Shown here piece by piece: positions 20,569-32,700 of a DNA stretch of 64,000 bases. The stretch spans positions 4,928,430-4,992,429 of the forward strand of contig CM041204.1 in assembly GCA_023078555.1 (NCBI GenBank), written 5' to 3'. Each line of letters begins with the position of its first letter. Within the stretch, counting starts at the first letter, position 1. Source of the stretch: Ulva prolifera (taxonomy: Eukaryota > Chlorophyta > Ulvophyceae > Ulvales > Ulvaceae). A program made the position numbers and the translations under genes. The notes below the pieces were generated by a model, which did not search any database, was not told the DNA's origin, and was given only the letters and a program-made list of their open reading frames with translations.

Positions 20569-23500
20569 ATGCAAGCCTTTAGCTGTCCAGCGGGACGCCT
20601 ATTGACAAACAAGGGGATTTCAAGGCTGCTGTCATCATGTGCGGCATCTAGTGCGACCGGCCGACATGTTGCATGCACACGCCCCGTTTTTGCCAATGGC
20701 AAGAAGGCGATACATCAAGTCTCCTTGGTGCATTTCAATGACGTGTACAACATTGAGGCGCGAGAACAAGATCCTGTCGGAGGTGCTGCCAGGTTCGTAA
20801 GCAAGTGCAAGCAATTGATCCAGGTAAGACAGCTATGGTGCATGCGTTTTCTCAATGCTCAACACAGCCGTGTACAAAAATGGCGGATCCAAGTGCATCA
20901 GGTCAAAATGTGGTCCATTGTGCAGGACCACAGTGCTCTTGTGCTGTTCTCTGGAGACTCATTCAATCCTAGCCTGATGAGTACAGTCACAAAAGGGGCA
21001 CAAATGCCACCAGTTCTGAACGCAGCTGGGGTTCAGGCAGCTGTTGTGGGCAATCACGATCTCGATTTTGGTTTGCCGCGCTTCCAGCAACTTGCAGGTC
21101 AGTGTACATTTCCATGGCTGATGGCAAATCTTCTAGACAGACGAACAGCGGACGTCTTTCCTGGATGCAAACGGTGTGTTCTGGGTGGTGCATTTGGCCA
21201 TGCCCCTCTGCATCCTACAGACTGGACGCTGCACAGTCTCAACACTTCACAATGCGTCGATGTATTGCTTTACGATAGCTGCATGTCGTCTGTTTCTGCT
21301 GTCGCATTGTGCCCATACATGCCTGACCCCAGGAAAGCAAACAGCCAGGTCTACCCCATCCCAGACGGCTTTGGATTCTGCTGCATTGTGCCCATACATG
21401 CCTGACCCCAGAAAAGCAAAAAGCCAGGTCTACCCCATCCCAGACGGCTTTGGATTCTGCAGGTACCATATTGTTGACCACCTGGGAGTCAAGATTGGCC
21501 TTTTGGGGCTCGTTGAGCATGAATGGCTCGCTACGATGCCGTTGCTAGAGAGCGATGATGTCCTGTATCTGGACTTTGTGTCAGAAGGCCAGCGACTGTG
21601 CCAGCTGCTACGTGACGAGTATGAAGTTGACATCGTTGTCGCACTGACACACATGAGAGCCCCAAATGATCTTCGATTGGGTTCCCAGGTTCCTGGGATT
21701 GACCTGATACTAGGGGGGCATGACCATCACTACAGTGTTGAGCGCTGTCACCCAAGCAACACGCTGCTGTTCAAGTCTGGCACAGACTTCCGTGAGCTTT
21801 CTCTGATCCACATGCATCGAGCGGGTTCAAGCTGGGTGGTATGCTCCTGCACTGTCTGTACTGAAGCGAGCGCAGTTCACTGTCCCAAAGAACCCTGCAT
21901 CGCTGTTTGTCCATCACGCGGCGTCGGGCCCCACTTGATCTCCAGAGTAGGGTGTGAAGTAGTCGATTTCCGTCTGCTTGTAGTACTGCGAGTGAATGAG
22001 AAGTCTGTGTGATGGACATCACCAACAGCAGTCGTAAGTACGGTCTCCTCTGCTCGCAGTGTCTATCTTCAGCGACAAGGCCTCTCTGATGTTGTGACCA
22101 CATGCTCAGGTGATGAACGAGCCATGACGCTCGATTGTGCTTGCCACAATGTTCTCAAACCTGAGAAATGCTGCCGTAGTATGCATATGGTATGCTAGAT
22201 TCCTGGCAGCAGGTTTGCATCTGTGTACACACTGCTGTGAAGCATCGGGAAAATGCAGCTCCACCAGCCGGTTGTCTGCTCCGCACGAGAGACCTATGAA
22301 GCTTAGTTTTATGAGAGCATCCATGTCACTCGACTCACGGTCAATGAAGTGGGGTGTCAATACAGTGTGATGGCTGGCGTGTGTTACTCAGCTCTGTATC
22401 GGGCAGTGTCAGGGTGCAGCAGTTGTTGCCCAACGCTGTAGCATTGCAATCCAGCTAGGTTTCCTACCACGCTACATCGCAGTTTGTGACAGCAAACATC
22501 CCAAATACTGGACTTGTCACTGTGTGTGCGTGTGTTCTGGCGTCTGATCTCCCAGCCAGTGCCACCATGGTCTTCAACTCATCCGGGCGCTGTGAATGGG
22601 TAAGCATTGTCCTTGAGCAGAATGACACGGCAAACTATCATGGAAGGCTAAGGTGACATGTAACAGAGCTGAGGGTGATGTTGCAGGCGGATTACGAACG
22701 CATTCTGATTGAATCAGATGTCCCGGAACACCCTGAAACAGCCGAACTTGTGAATGTGCATGCCGCAGAGCTGAGTAAACAGTTGGATGCACCAGCAGGG
22801 CCAGTAGCTGTGCCACTTGAAGGGCGTTTTGTCATGGTCAGGACCCGGGAGTGCAACTTAGGGAACCTGGTCGCGGATGTTGCACTGGCAGCTCTGAACG
22901 TCAACCCAGAATTTCCAGTAGATTGCGTACTCGTCAACAGTGGCACACTACGGAGTGACTCTGTCCATGAAGCGGGAGTGCTTTTAAAGAAGGTGGGTTT
23001 CAGTCTTGAAGAGTGCGGCCGCGTTCATTCTGGACCGTGAGCAGCTACAATCTGTAGATCTGCGTGTGCAATTGTTTGACCTTGCCAGCTGTTGAGCCTG
23101 GCAAATCCGGCAGTTCCCATTGTGCAGGATATTGTGAACATTCTCCCCATGCTGGATGACATGACGGTCATCCAGGCATCTGGATCTGTCCTTCTGCGCG
23201 CCCTGGAGGTGGGAGTGTCAGCATATCCCAGGCTTGAAGGTCGATTCCTGCAGGTGTGCAGGCTTGTTGCTTGCCAGCCCTCATGGTGCACAACTTGTGA
23301 CGGGCATACGTGGTGCCCTTGCATAAATGCCAGTACCCAAATGGCTTTCAGATTATGGATTTGATGCCAAACGACACTTCGTCAGAGTTCGTCAGAGTAG
23401 TTGACTTTGATGCACACATGAGGCGGCCATGGCACATTCGCTTGCATAGACGTGGTTGAATGGTGTGCAGGTTGCAAATGTTGTCTTCTCCTTTGATCCA

Positions 23501-24149
23501 TCACTGCCTCCTGGAAGGCGAATTAGCCAGGAGAACGTGCTTGTGGGTGGTAAGGCACTGGAGCTCTCTCGGCTGTACACAGTTGGAGTCAAGGCGTACC
23601 TTGTGCAAGGTAAAGATGGCTTCGAATGCCTGACAGATGTGCGCTGCCTGATCCTACCACCCTGTTTTTTGCCTGCGGCTTGCGTTTCATCCGATGCCTT
23701 TGGGGCATTGTGCTTGTTTTCCCTTGCACATGAGGGGTTATGCAACTTTCCCATGTTTCGAACGGTTGTTCACATGAACAATACAGCTTGATTGCTGTGG
23801 TGTTGTGCCGTTGCAGCACCATTCCATACTTGCACCTTTCCCTTACACTGGATGCCATCTTGAGACTGATAGCAAACCGTGCATGCAGTGCCCTGTCCTA
23901 CGGTCAGATGAGGATTGCCCACAGCTGTCATTGATGTTGAGTGAACACTTTGAGCGCTTGCAGCAGCTGAATTTGCTGCGGCAGGCTGGAAGGGACGTTG
24001 AGGAATGTGCCGACCCAGCGCTGAGACGCCTGCTGAGGCAAGCAGCCAGGGCAGCTGGCAATGACAGTAGTGCAATAATTCGGTTTTTCCCTGAGCAAGG
24101 GAATTTTGCAGCAGATCCTGCAGTTGAAAAGCGGATCACAATATTATAG
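20569..24149 (+). CDS. UshA/5'-nucleotidase-type metallophosphatase
   Basis: Exon model join(20569..20823, 20926..21173, 21463..21835, 22687..22992, 23089..23253, 23471..23638, 23889..24149), 591 aa, all phases consistent. The family hydrolyses nucleotides or related phosphoesters at a dinuclear metal centre. The metallophosphatase motifs appear in order: HFNDVYNIE, SGDSFNPS, VGNHDLDFG, ALTHMR and GGHDHHY. The 5'-nucleotidase C-terminal domain follows: the ECNLGNLVADV block, VLVNSGTLR, PRLEGRFLQ, FDPSLPPG and KDGFECLTD. The N-terminus (MQAFSCPAGRLLTNKG...) is Ser/Arg-rich and could be a transit or mitochondrial presequence. An 851-bp intron separates the two domains. Intron 2 contains a recent 79-bp tandem duplication. 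The exact substrate cannot be read from sequence. Confidence 0.88.
21304..21460 (+). repeat. 79-bp tandem duplication inside an intron
   Basis: Two copies, 21304-21382 and 21383-21460, differ at only a few positions (for example AGGAAAGCAAACAGCC against AGAAAAGCAAAAAGCC). Under the gene model above they lie in intron 2, and the second copy runs up to the branch and acceptor region of the next exon. Both copies are open in one frame, so retention would add residues, but family alignment argues for removal. Confidence 0.85.
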
Positions 24150-25093
24150 ACGCGTGCAATCGCGCTGAAACATGCGCACTGTTACGTTGGTTTTGCAGTG
24201 ACTGGCAATACAGGACTGCAATTGAGATTATGTTCCTTGAAGTCATCAAAATTTTCACCGTAGGTCAGTTGCTGAGCGCTGTACGCCCTCGGAATTCCGT
24301 GTTACTCTGCAGATGCAGGAAGTCCGTTGCATGCCAGTGTTGGGTATGCATCCCAAGCATGGCCTGTGCACACCCATACGTGCACGAGGATGCATGTGGT
24401 TGGGAATGCTGCTCAACTTGCTTTTGATCAATTCGAGCCATCTTCAAGGTTGTCAATTGCCCATGTGTCTCTGTGCGCAGTACGATGTAAGTAGCATCGT
24501 CAACTGAGCATATTTCCCAAGTGATCAGCAATCATCCTGCTCAAAGTAGATACAGCTGGAGACAATACTCAGGATGCAATTAGGCTGATGATGCAGCATA
24601 TCAAAAGTGGCGACAGTCCTGTACAATGCTGAGAGCTTTCCACCTACCTTGTCCGCGTGACAACTGTTGAGTTTCTTGGTTCCATTGTACTGCAGCCGAT
24701 GTTCGTGGCTACAAGATGCATCAGGTGTTCTGACAGATGACCCTGGTCGACGTGGTGGGTTTCTCAGGAGGTTGTTGGTCGCTCGCCGTTGACCCGCCAA
24801 TACCATTGCCATATCAGTATGATCCATGTCCCGATCGCATGCAAAGTGGCACAGCACCTCGCGCTGTGATCGGCATCACCTCCATCATATGTGGCGCCGG
24901 TGCGACAACACTGTCTGCAGACAGACTTCGCCATGCGGCCTCGAAGGACAGGTTGGCTATATTACCAGCTATAACACCATGCAGGATCAAGTTTCATATT
25001 TCATGAAATGGATTTTGGCCAGGCTCCGCGAAAGTGTCTGACTCGTGGCGCAGCTATCCCAGCGACAGCATTTGAAAGCCACTTGCAGCCAGC
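24150..25093. other. Intergenic region, no gene recognised
   Basis: Short frames such as 24737-25006 (+) and 24525-24857 (-) show no family resemblance. Part of it is probably the promoter and 5'UTR of the Whirly gene. Confidence 0.45.
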
Positions 25094-26067
25094 ATGCTCC
25101 GAACGTCCACATGCACAGCCACGAGAATTGTGGCACAAGTATGGGTGCGGCTCAGACTCAGCATGCAGATTATGTGCACTACTCATTTGAATCGAATTCC
25201 GAATCTCCGCACGACAGCTTGCACACGCGTCCGAAACAAGAGCGAAAACAGGGAAGCTGCGAGCGTGGTCTCAAGTATGCCATGCTCCGTGATCATATTT
25301 ATAGCCCGGCTACCTGCGATGCAGGGGAATAAACGAATCAGTCCTGGTGTTCCTGTCGCGTCGTCGCAAGGTCTTCATGGATGCCTCCCTACCAGGAGCG
25401 TAGCTCGGTCTGCCGAACTAGATCCTGCCAAACCAAGAGCAACTGTCTACAATGTTCAATATGATATATACAAAGGGCGCTCAGCGATTCAATTCAAGCC
25501 AATCATGCCCACCTACCGCAAGGCGGCAGATGGAAATCTCGAATTATCCAGGCGGGGATGCCTGCTCCTGGAGCTTGCCAATTCCAACGGGAAGAGATCA
25601 TATTCTTGGTCAGAGAAAATCACTTTTGCAATGTCTATAACGGAGCTGTCGCAGCTGTTCTTGACAAGTGCTGTGCTTTCTGGTCAAGTGGTTGATCTGT
25701 TCCATGATCCAGGGATGGGCTCATCAACGCAGGGGCAGGTGCTGTCCCCCTGCCCTGCTGTATGCGATCGCTGTTCTCAACAGGTACTACCGTGTTCGTG
25801 CCGAATCCGATTTCACGGGTGCCGGCCTGACAATTGCATGGCATGCAGATCAAGAAGTCCATGAAAGTCCAAATGCTGCCGGACAACTTGAATGTGAACA
25901 TCACTGTGATGGAAAATCAGTCCTCTGGGACACGATCAGTAAGTGTCCCCGTGTCTGCTGCAGAGTTTTTGGTCGTTACTGAAATGTGCAAATACATGAT
26001 TCCAAAGTTCCTTGGACTAGATGAGCTGTCGGCTTCAGTTGGTGCTGCCGCTACCCCAACAATGTAG
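25094..26067 (+). CDS. WHY: Whirly single-stranded DNA-binding protein (organellar)
   Basis: Exon model join(25094..25738, 25849..26067), 287 aa if the first in-frame ATG is used. Whirly proteins bind single-stranded DNA (and RNA) as 24-mers, protect plastid or mitochondrial genomes from microhomology-mediated rearrangement, and can act in the nucleus. Recognisable parts: YDIYKGRSAIQFKPIMPTY, the GCLLLELANS strand, YSWSEKITFAMSITEL, DLFHDPGMG, and after the intron KKSMKVQMLPDN and VPVSAAEFLVV ending with PKFLGLDEL. The plant KGKAAL motif appears as KGRSAI. About 110 residues rich in Arg, Ser and Thr precede the domain and would serve as a transit peptide. Internal Met codons (about 25274) are alternative starts. 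Confidence 0.88.
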
Positions 26068-26125
26068 TTTGCTTCCAAATTAGCAACCTAACAGCGCCCC
26101 AATTGGGCACTTGTCCCCTTGATGC

Positions 26126-26130
26126 TGTAA
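26126..26130 (+). terminator. Likely TGTAA poly(A) signal of the Whirly gene
   Basis: TGTAA 59 bases after the Whirly stop codon. Confidence 0.5.
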
Positions 26131-26318
26131 ATTGCAGAGTGATCAATTGAAGGGCTCTGTGCCCTGATCATGGTCTGGCATCCTGCATGTGCCTGCCAGT
26201 GTACACGCATGACTGGTGTGCTGCCAGTATCACTTCGACCGATCGCGGTCGGCAATGCACACAGTAGGTGCATGGCGTGAACTTGCTCAACATCCCACGA
26301 ATTGCATCTCATCCAGAA

Positions 26319-28864
26319 TCACGGTGCTTGTCCAAACATCTGCCCCCAGTCCTGGAGCCGTTTCTGTTTGATTCGCTGAACATCCGCAAAGTAATCGATT
26401 CTCGCTTGCCGCAGAGCGTCCTCGGCGACTGCTTGAGGCGGAATGATGTCTGAGGCCGATATGCGCGGTCTAGATCCCAGCCTGTGCCGCCTAGCAGTGC
26501 TGTTCTGTCTGTGTGGTCTGGACTCATCGGCTCTGGGCTGTGGACGACCATGGGCAGGCGTGATCTGCTGACCAAGCCCTCTATCATCAGTATTTGGATG
26601 GTGATCAGGTTCCACACCGGCGACGGCCGCATATTGCTCTCTGCTGGCTTGCTGAGGTTGTGGACCTGCGCCACTAAGCTCATGCGCCCCATGGCGAATT
26701 GCCGCCTCGCCCGCAGGCGCACCATGAAAAGTAATGTTCACCGGGCACGCTGGAGGGGGCGTCGGGGCCGGCGGCGGAGGAGGTGACTGCGGCGCAGTCA
26801 TCATGCGAGCATGCATGATGTGCGAGTCAACTTCTGTCAGCAGCTGCCGCATGTGCTGCGATGGGCTGGTTGGCCTGCACGGGACCATGACGTCACGCAC
26901 CATTGCAGCGACCTGCGCCTCTGACGCCCTGGTGCAACACCCATCACCACAAAAATTGTGACAGGCTGACTCGCTGCAAATGACATGGGCTTGGGCATGC
27001 TGCACCGCACCTGTTTCGGCCGTCTGAGCCTACCCCGGCTCTGCAACAGGCCGTGTCTGGGCTCTCAGCCACGGCGGTGCGTTGCATCACACCTGCCGGG
27101 GACGCTGTCGCCGGCCTCTCCCGGCTACCCCGGTGCCGTGGCTGTGAAGCAAGACATACTGGACGTGAACTGCCTAAGTCATGAGTTGTGAGGGAGAGCC
27201 CATCTGCAGCTGACGCCGTGGCGGCGTCATCAGCATCTGCTGTCGTGGATGTCTCGGTACGCGCAGGGATGCTGAACGGCTGCTCCCGGTGCCGGTGAGC
27301 ACGCGTGTGCTTGCGTCTACACGCTCTCTGCTGAAGCAGCCGACGTGAGGTGTCGTGCGCTTGCCGAAGGGCCCCCTGCAGTAGCAGCACATCTGCCGTG
27401 GGGGCCTGCGGAGGGCATGCTTCTGCTGCTCCGCCCCCTTGCAGCGCCTGGCCCCCCCGAGTCCTGTTGCTGGCTTGCCCCCCTGCATGGCCACCAGCAT
27501 CAGCGGGCCACACTAGCCGGTGTGAGCACAGAGAAGTCCCAGCACCCTTGCTCCTGGAAGCTGCCAGCGGTAGATACAATCGGGCGAAATGATCAGGATG
27601 ACACTGCATACATTTATAGAACACAACAACGCGATGGTGCCTCTCGTGCAGCTGCATCATGTCTCGCAACGCTTTGTGCTGCACAACTCCATTCGCATTG
27701 AGTGCTGACACATGTCACAACGTGACGATTTGTTGCAAAGACAAACCTGTACTCAGGAGCTGCGTAGTCCAGGGATCTTTGGGAACCCACCGATGCCGGG
27801 CAGATTCTACTGCACCCGCACGAGCCACATACTGAGCCTTACCCATGCTCAGATGTTGAAGATGGGCGGCAGCGACCTGAAGCCTGCCAGGCTTGTCGCG
27901 ATCCACAAGCGCCAGATACTGCTGCAGCTCTGCGACTGCCCTTTCTGCGCGCTCTGCCCGGTCATTCACTTCCCTCAGGCTTTGTTGGTTGTGCCTTTCT
28001 ACAGCCGTAGCCTGGAGTTCGGCTTGTAGCTGCAGAATTTTTGCATCTCTCACCTGCACCGTAGCTTCAATCTGAGTGCCTTGCTCCAGTGCATGAGCGA
28101 ATGACAATCAGTGGAGTCTTGCAGCGCATCCCACATCAAGACACCGACTACACTACAGCACCTCTGGCTGCAGCTGCATGCACAGTCACCAGTTACGCAC
28201 AGCTACAGCATCCAGCAGCAATTTGCGGTGCCGCTGCTCTTGCATCAGGGACGCATTGGCTTGCTGAAGCTGGTCAGTGAGCTCAGCTATGTCTGCAGCC
28301 AACAGATCAGCCTCCATCCGTGCATCTACTTCCCTCCGCGACGCTTGCATCAAGCGGCCACGCACGCGTGACTTGTTCTGGTGGTACTCCATCAAAGCTG
28401 CGACCCACTAGGTGTGCTTCAGGATCAAGCTTGGAAAAAGTGTTTTTCGATGCCATGGATGTGCACATCTGTTTTCTAGGAGAAGAGAGGTGGTCAGCCG
28501 TACGTGAGGATGTGGGCGCGTCAGCTGCACCCAAATACATCGTCTGCTCCAAACAGTCAGGTGCTATGCTCCAGCTAGCCCCTATCGCCGCGGATCTGGG
28601 CTCCGGGACAAGCGATCCAGCAGCCTCGCTGGGAGACTCTTCCAGGTGTTGGACAGGGACAGTGCTGCGGCAGCCTGCTCCAGGATCCGGCCCTAAATAT
28701 GCGCCACCGTCCGCTAGCTGCTTCACGTTGAGTACCACAGGCAACATGGTTCAGTTTATGTTCATATTACATAGTTACGGCGGTAAACCTGGAGATTCGG
28801 GCTCCGACGCAAGTGCTGGCCCGAATTGCTCCTCCTCAGCCTCCTCCGCGCTTTCAAGCTCCAT
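26319..28864 (-). CDS. Unknown coiled-coil protein
   Basis: A multi-exon minus-strand gene; ends approximate. The likely first exon (28864..28789) encodes an acidic start (MELESAEEAEEEQFGP). Later exons hold two long heptad-type stretches: one near 28195-28390 (ASRREVDARMEADLLAAD and onward) and one near 27860-28090 (RDAKILQLQAELQATAVERH and onward). Further exons near 27200-27450 are Ala/Arg-rich. The last exon has a polyproline run, PQSPPPPPAPTPPP, and ends with a basic helix ARIDYFADVQRIKQKRLQDW. I recognise no family. The mix of coiled coils and disordered segments would suit a cytoskeletal, centrosomal or scaffold protein, but that is inference. Confidence 0.55.
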
Positions 28865-29748
28865 CGGTCAGCGAGTATCATCCAGTGGACAATGATGGGA
28901 CTGCACTCACGATCCAAAGCCATGAATTATCCTTAGGAACATGGCAACGCCACGCTACGCTCGTGTACAGTGCCAGTGCTTGTCACGATTCATTGACAGC
29001 CTGCAAGTCTACCCCAATCTGCGACGGTCACGTGAATTTCACCAATTTGATTGTCGCTGAACATTCGCCAGTCTGCGATACGAAAGCAGCATATGATACA
29101 AGGCTTCGTGGCAAACACCGCGCTACACACCCGACCAATTGGTGCGGATATGTAGATTGAAATCTCAAAAGCAACTAGCCAAATCAACAGGGCGCATGCA
29201 TGATGACTACATTTCGCCAATCTTTGCATGCCTCGTGTCGGGGCAGCTGAGCTTGCAAGTGCACATCGTGACATGCATGACCAGCATGGCATCGACATAC
29301 TACGTCTGAAAAACTTACAATGTAGGTTCATAGGTACATCATGTTCACCACTGCTAGCCCGACAACGAATGCGTTCACAAGGCAGTCTTAAGGCAGTCTG
29401 AAGTCCAATCACCCGTCAGCTATTTCTATGTTAGACCGAGGACACATACCAATTCAAGACACAGCCAGGTCATATCACCAACTGTGTGAGGCAGGCCTGC
29501 AATGACACAGCCAAACCCGCCGATCACATGTCTAGCTACAGCGAAACCTGCTTGCATCTCACTTGCTGACATTAGAGCAGCAACAGCTGTGGGCTGTAGT
29601 GTCTCAGCACTGCCTCCCCGGCTAGTCTTATCATTTTTCCACATGTAGCTTCTCATCCAGCATTCGCCCAAACAGGCCCTGCCACTCTTCTCAAGAAAAC
29701 AACGTCCCAAAAACTTGCTTCACAGCAGACGGCACAGCGGTCCTACAA
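28865..29748. other. Intergenic region, no gene recognised
   Basis: Frames at 28813-29160 (+), 28990-29412 (-) and 29426-29710 (-) lack family resemblance. It separates the 5' end of the coiled-coil gene from the 3' end of the kinase-like gene. Confidence 0.45.
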
Positions 29749-32700
29749 TCAGTCAGAATTCAAACGTTCATGAACGAGAACGATTGCGCTGTTTCCAAGA
29801 CGAAGGGGACTAGACAGCCCGTTCTTCACAAGCTCTTTCTTTGCAGCGTCCGGATTTTGTAGGAGATCAACTGCTGTGGAGTCCAGCGGGCTGCTTGTCA
29901 GGTTGGTGCCTGCTGGATTCATATTGAATCGCAGCGTCCGCTTCACTCGCAGAGGAGCACCCATGTACGGCACAGCCAGCATTAAGGCAACCTGCAAGGA
30001 AAACACACAATCTGAGCGTACTGCTTCATAACGGCGAACGTGTTCGTCACGCACCGCCCCTGTGCCGAATCTCTGGCCTAATATGAGACAACTACATCTC
30101 CGCAACAGCTGTGTGCACAGGGCAAAGGGCTGCAACACCAACTCAAACAACAGAGAGGAGAGGTGGAGGCACACTGTGGCAGTGCCGGGCTGCGAATCGG
30201 ATGTCAACGATACGTCCTGGCACGTTGAATGCTGAAACGATGAAGGATTCCACACCATTTCTCCCCACCACGATTTTGGCGTCGCCTCCCGTATCCTGGG
30301 CTTCTCATGCACAGAGTCTCCCTCCCCTCCAACTCCTAGCCGCATCTGCACATACCAAAAGTCGCCATGCATACAACAGTCAACTTGCCTGAGATCGAAA
30401 GCATGCAGAAACATGACAATGCACTAGCACGTGGCCAGTGCTACACTAGCCCATGGCCAGTGCTACAAACGCCGCAACAACGCTGGCGGACTCACGCCAT
30501 GACACCGGCGCCAGACACCACCCTTCAGCCAAGAAGGCCAATAAGGGTGATCGAGCTCGGAGGTCATGAGGTGATACGTGCTGACACAGTCGCATGAGGG
30601 GCCCGAACTGTAGGTGGCACACATGCTACTTCATAAGCAGCACCGCAGTCGACCTCAGAGAGCCGTGCATGCTCAGGCATCTTGCACCGTGAACTCTCCA
30701 GGATCACCATGCCACGGCGCTAGCAGCACACACACCTCTATGGCGTCTGTGAAGGGCAGCTTCCGCAGGCTCGTCGGGTCACGGTTGATGATGTAAAACG
30801 TCAGATAGTAAGACCTGCCTGCCACGAATTGAAACACGGGCTCCATGTCCATGGACGAGATGGGCGTGAGCTGGCCTGAGAAGCTCGCCTTGCTCTGCGC
30901 GCCGCCGTACGTCACCAGCGGGCACAGCTGCCGGTGGGCGACCTGCCCCGGCGCGAGCTGCCAGATCTGGAAGATGATGGTGACCTCCTGGCCTGCCAGC
31001 AGGCGGTGCGCGGCGTGCAGGCTGTCGCGCAGCATCGCCTCCCGCTCCGCCTTGTCAGCATCCAAGGGCACCTCCGCCGCAAGAGCGGCGCGGTTCGACT
31101 CCACAAACTTGGTCACCGCGGACTACACATCGCATGGCTCAGCCACATGAGCCCCTAACAACCTGCCCCAATTTGTGCTGTGCATCTGAGTGAGATGGCT
31201 CGTCAGCACGGTTGTGGGTACGCCGGGTGCCGATGGCTCAAGCAGATGCGTGCCAAGACGCGATGGTGGGCGCTTGCTGGCGAGTGTGCTCCACGGCAAG
31301 GCCAAGGGCAGCGGGGTGGTGCACGGGCAGGCGCACGTGCGGGGCAAGGCAGGCATGGCCTGGGACATGCAGCATCTGGGGCGCAGCACGCACTTCGGCT
31401 GACTGGAAGCCCACGAGGGCGTCCATCACGCAGTTCCCGGCAAGCTCTCCGATCTCCAGCAGGGAGGGCCGCCGAGGCGCATCGCGTGCGAGCATGCGGC
31501 CGACGACGGGCGCGAGCTCCCCACATGAGTCCAGCATGTGCGGGTTCGCCTCGTGCGGCAGGGACGTGAAGCCCAGCAGCGCCTGCACGATGTCCAGCAG
31601 GGCAAAGTGCGGTGGCCAGTACGGTGCGGCCACCGTCGCCTCGAACAGGACAAGTCCCAGAGACCAGACATCGGCCGACGCCGCCGCGGTCGCGCCCCCG
31701 CTGCCTGCCGTGCCTTTACCGTCGGGCTCTGCTTTGTCGTCTGCCTCGGTCCCAGGTTGGGCGGATGTGTCGGCATTGAGCATGTGCGTGAGTCCGAGGG
31801 CCGCGGCGACGACCTCCGGCGATGCGTAGAGGAGGTCGAATGTACCCCACGGTGCAAATGGCTCCTCTGCAGCATGCATGGTACTGATGCATGCACGAAG
31901 CAGCAACTTCGCCCGCGCTAGGCTACGTTTCTATTCGCAAGCCAGTGGTCTAGGTATCTGGTTATGCAGAAGGATGGGCAGCACTGTGCTGAGGCACCAC
32001 GTTCGTAAGATGGGCAGCATGAGGACGGCTGCTCAGCCAGGACAGTGACGCACCCAGCAGCAGGACAAATCAGTCTGAGCCTGTCCAACAGGCCACAACG
32101 GGCATTGCATCACAAGGCACGCATCACGAGTTATGCCACCTTGCATCGCCCGCTACACCAACAGGCATCTGTTTGACGTGTTGGCAAAGCCACTCAGGAA
32201 GCAGCACTGCACCGTGGCTTCCCTCTGCGTGCTCAGGCCCAACAGCCCAGCGATGCAGCTGTGCACAACCCAGGCAGGTAGTGGGGGTACAGGTGTACAG
32301 TGCCGCCGGGGGCGCACCTCCCATCGTACGGGCGCACGCAAGATCGGTCAAGTAGAACGCCTTGGGATGCGCGAGGGGGTCCACCAGGACATGGTGCGGC
32401 GTGATGTTGCCGTGGATCTGATTCGCCTGTGTGTGCAGCAGGTCGAGCAGCGTGAGCAGCCGCGTCAGTAGGTGCACCTGCAGGCACACAAGCCGTCATG
32501 CACACCGCCTCACCGCACACGCCCTGGCGCCATGCATGCGGCAGGCACCGGCACATGGCGCCGTACATTCATATCTGTGGCGGTACCATCAAGAGCGCAG
32601 GGCACGCACACGAGGAGGTTGCAGCGTGCGTGCACTTGGGAGGCACCGGCAACCTGCCATGTGAGAAGCAGTGAGGGCCGCGGGCGGTGCTGATGCGGCG

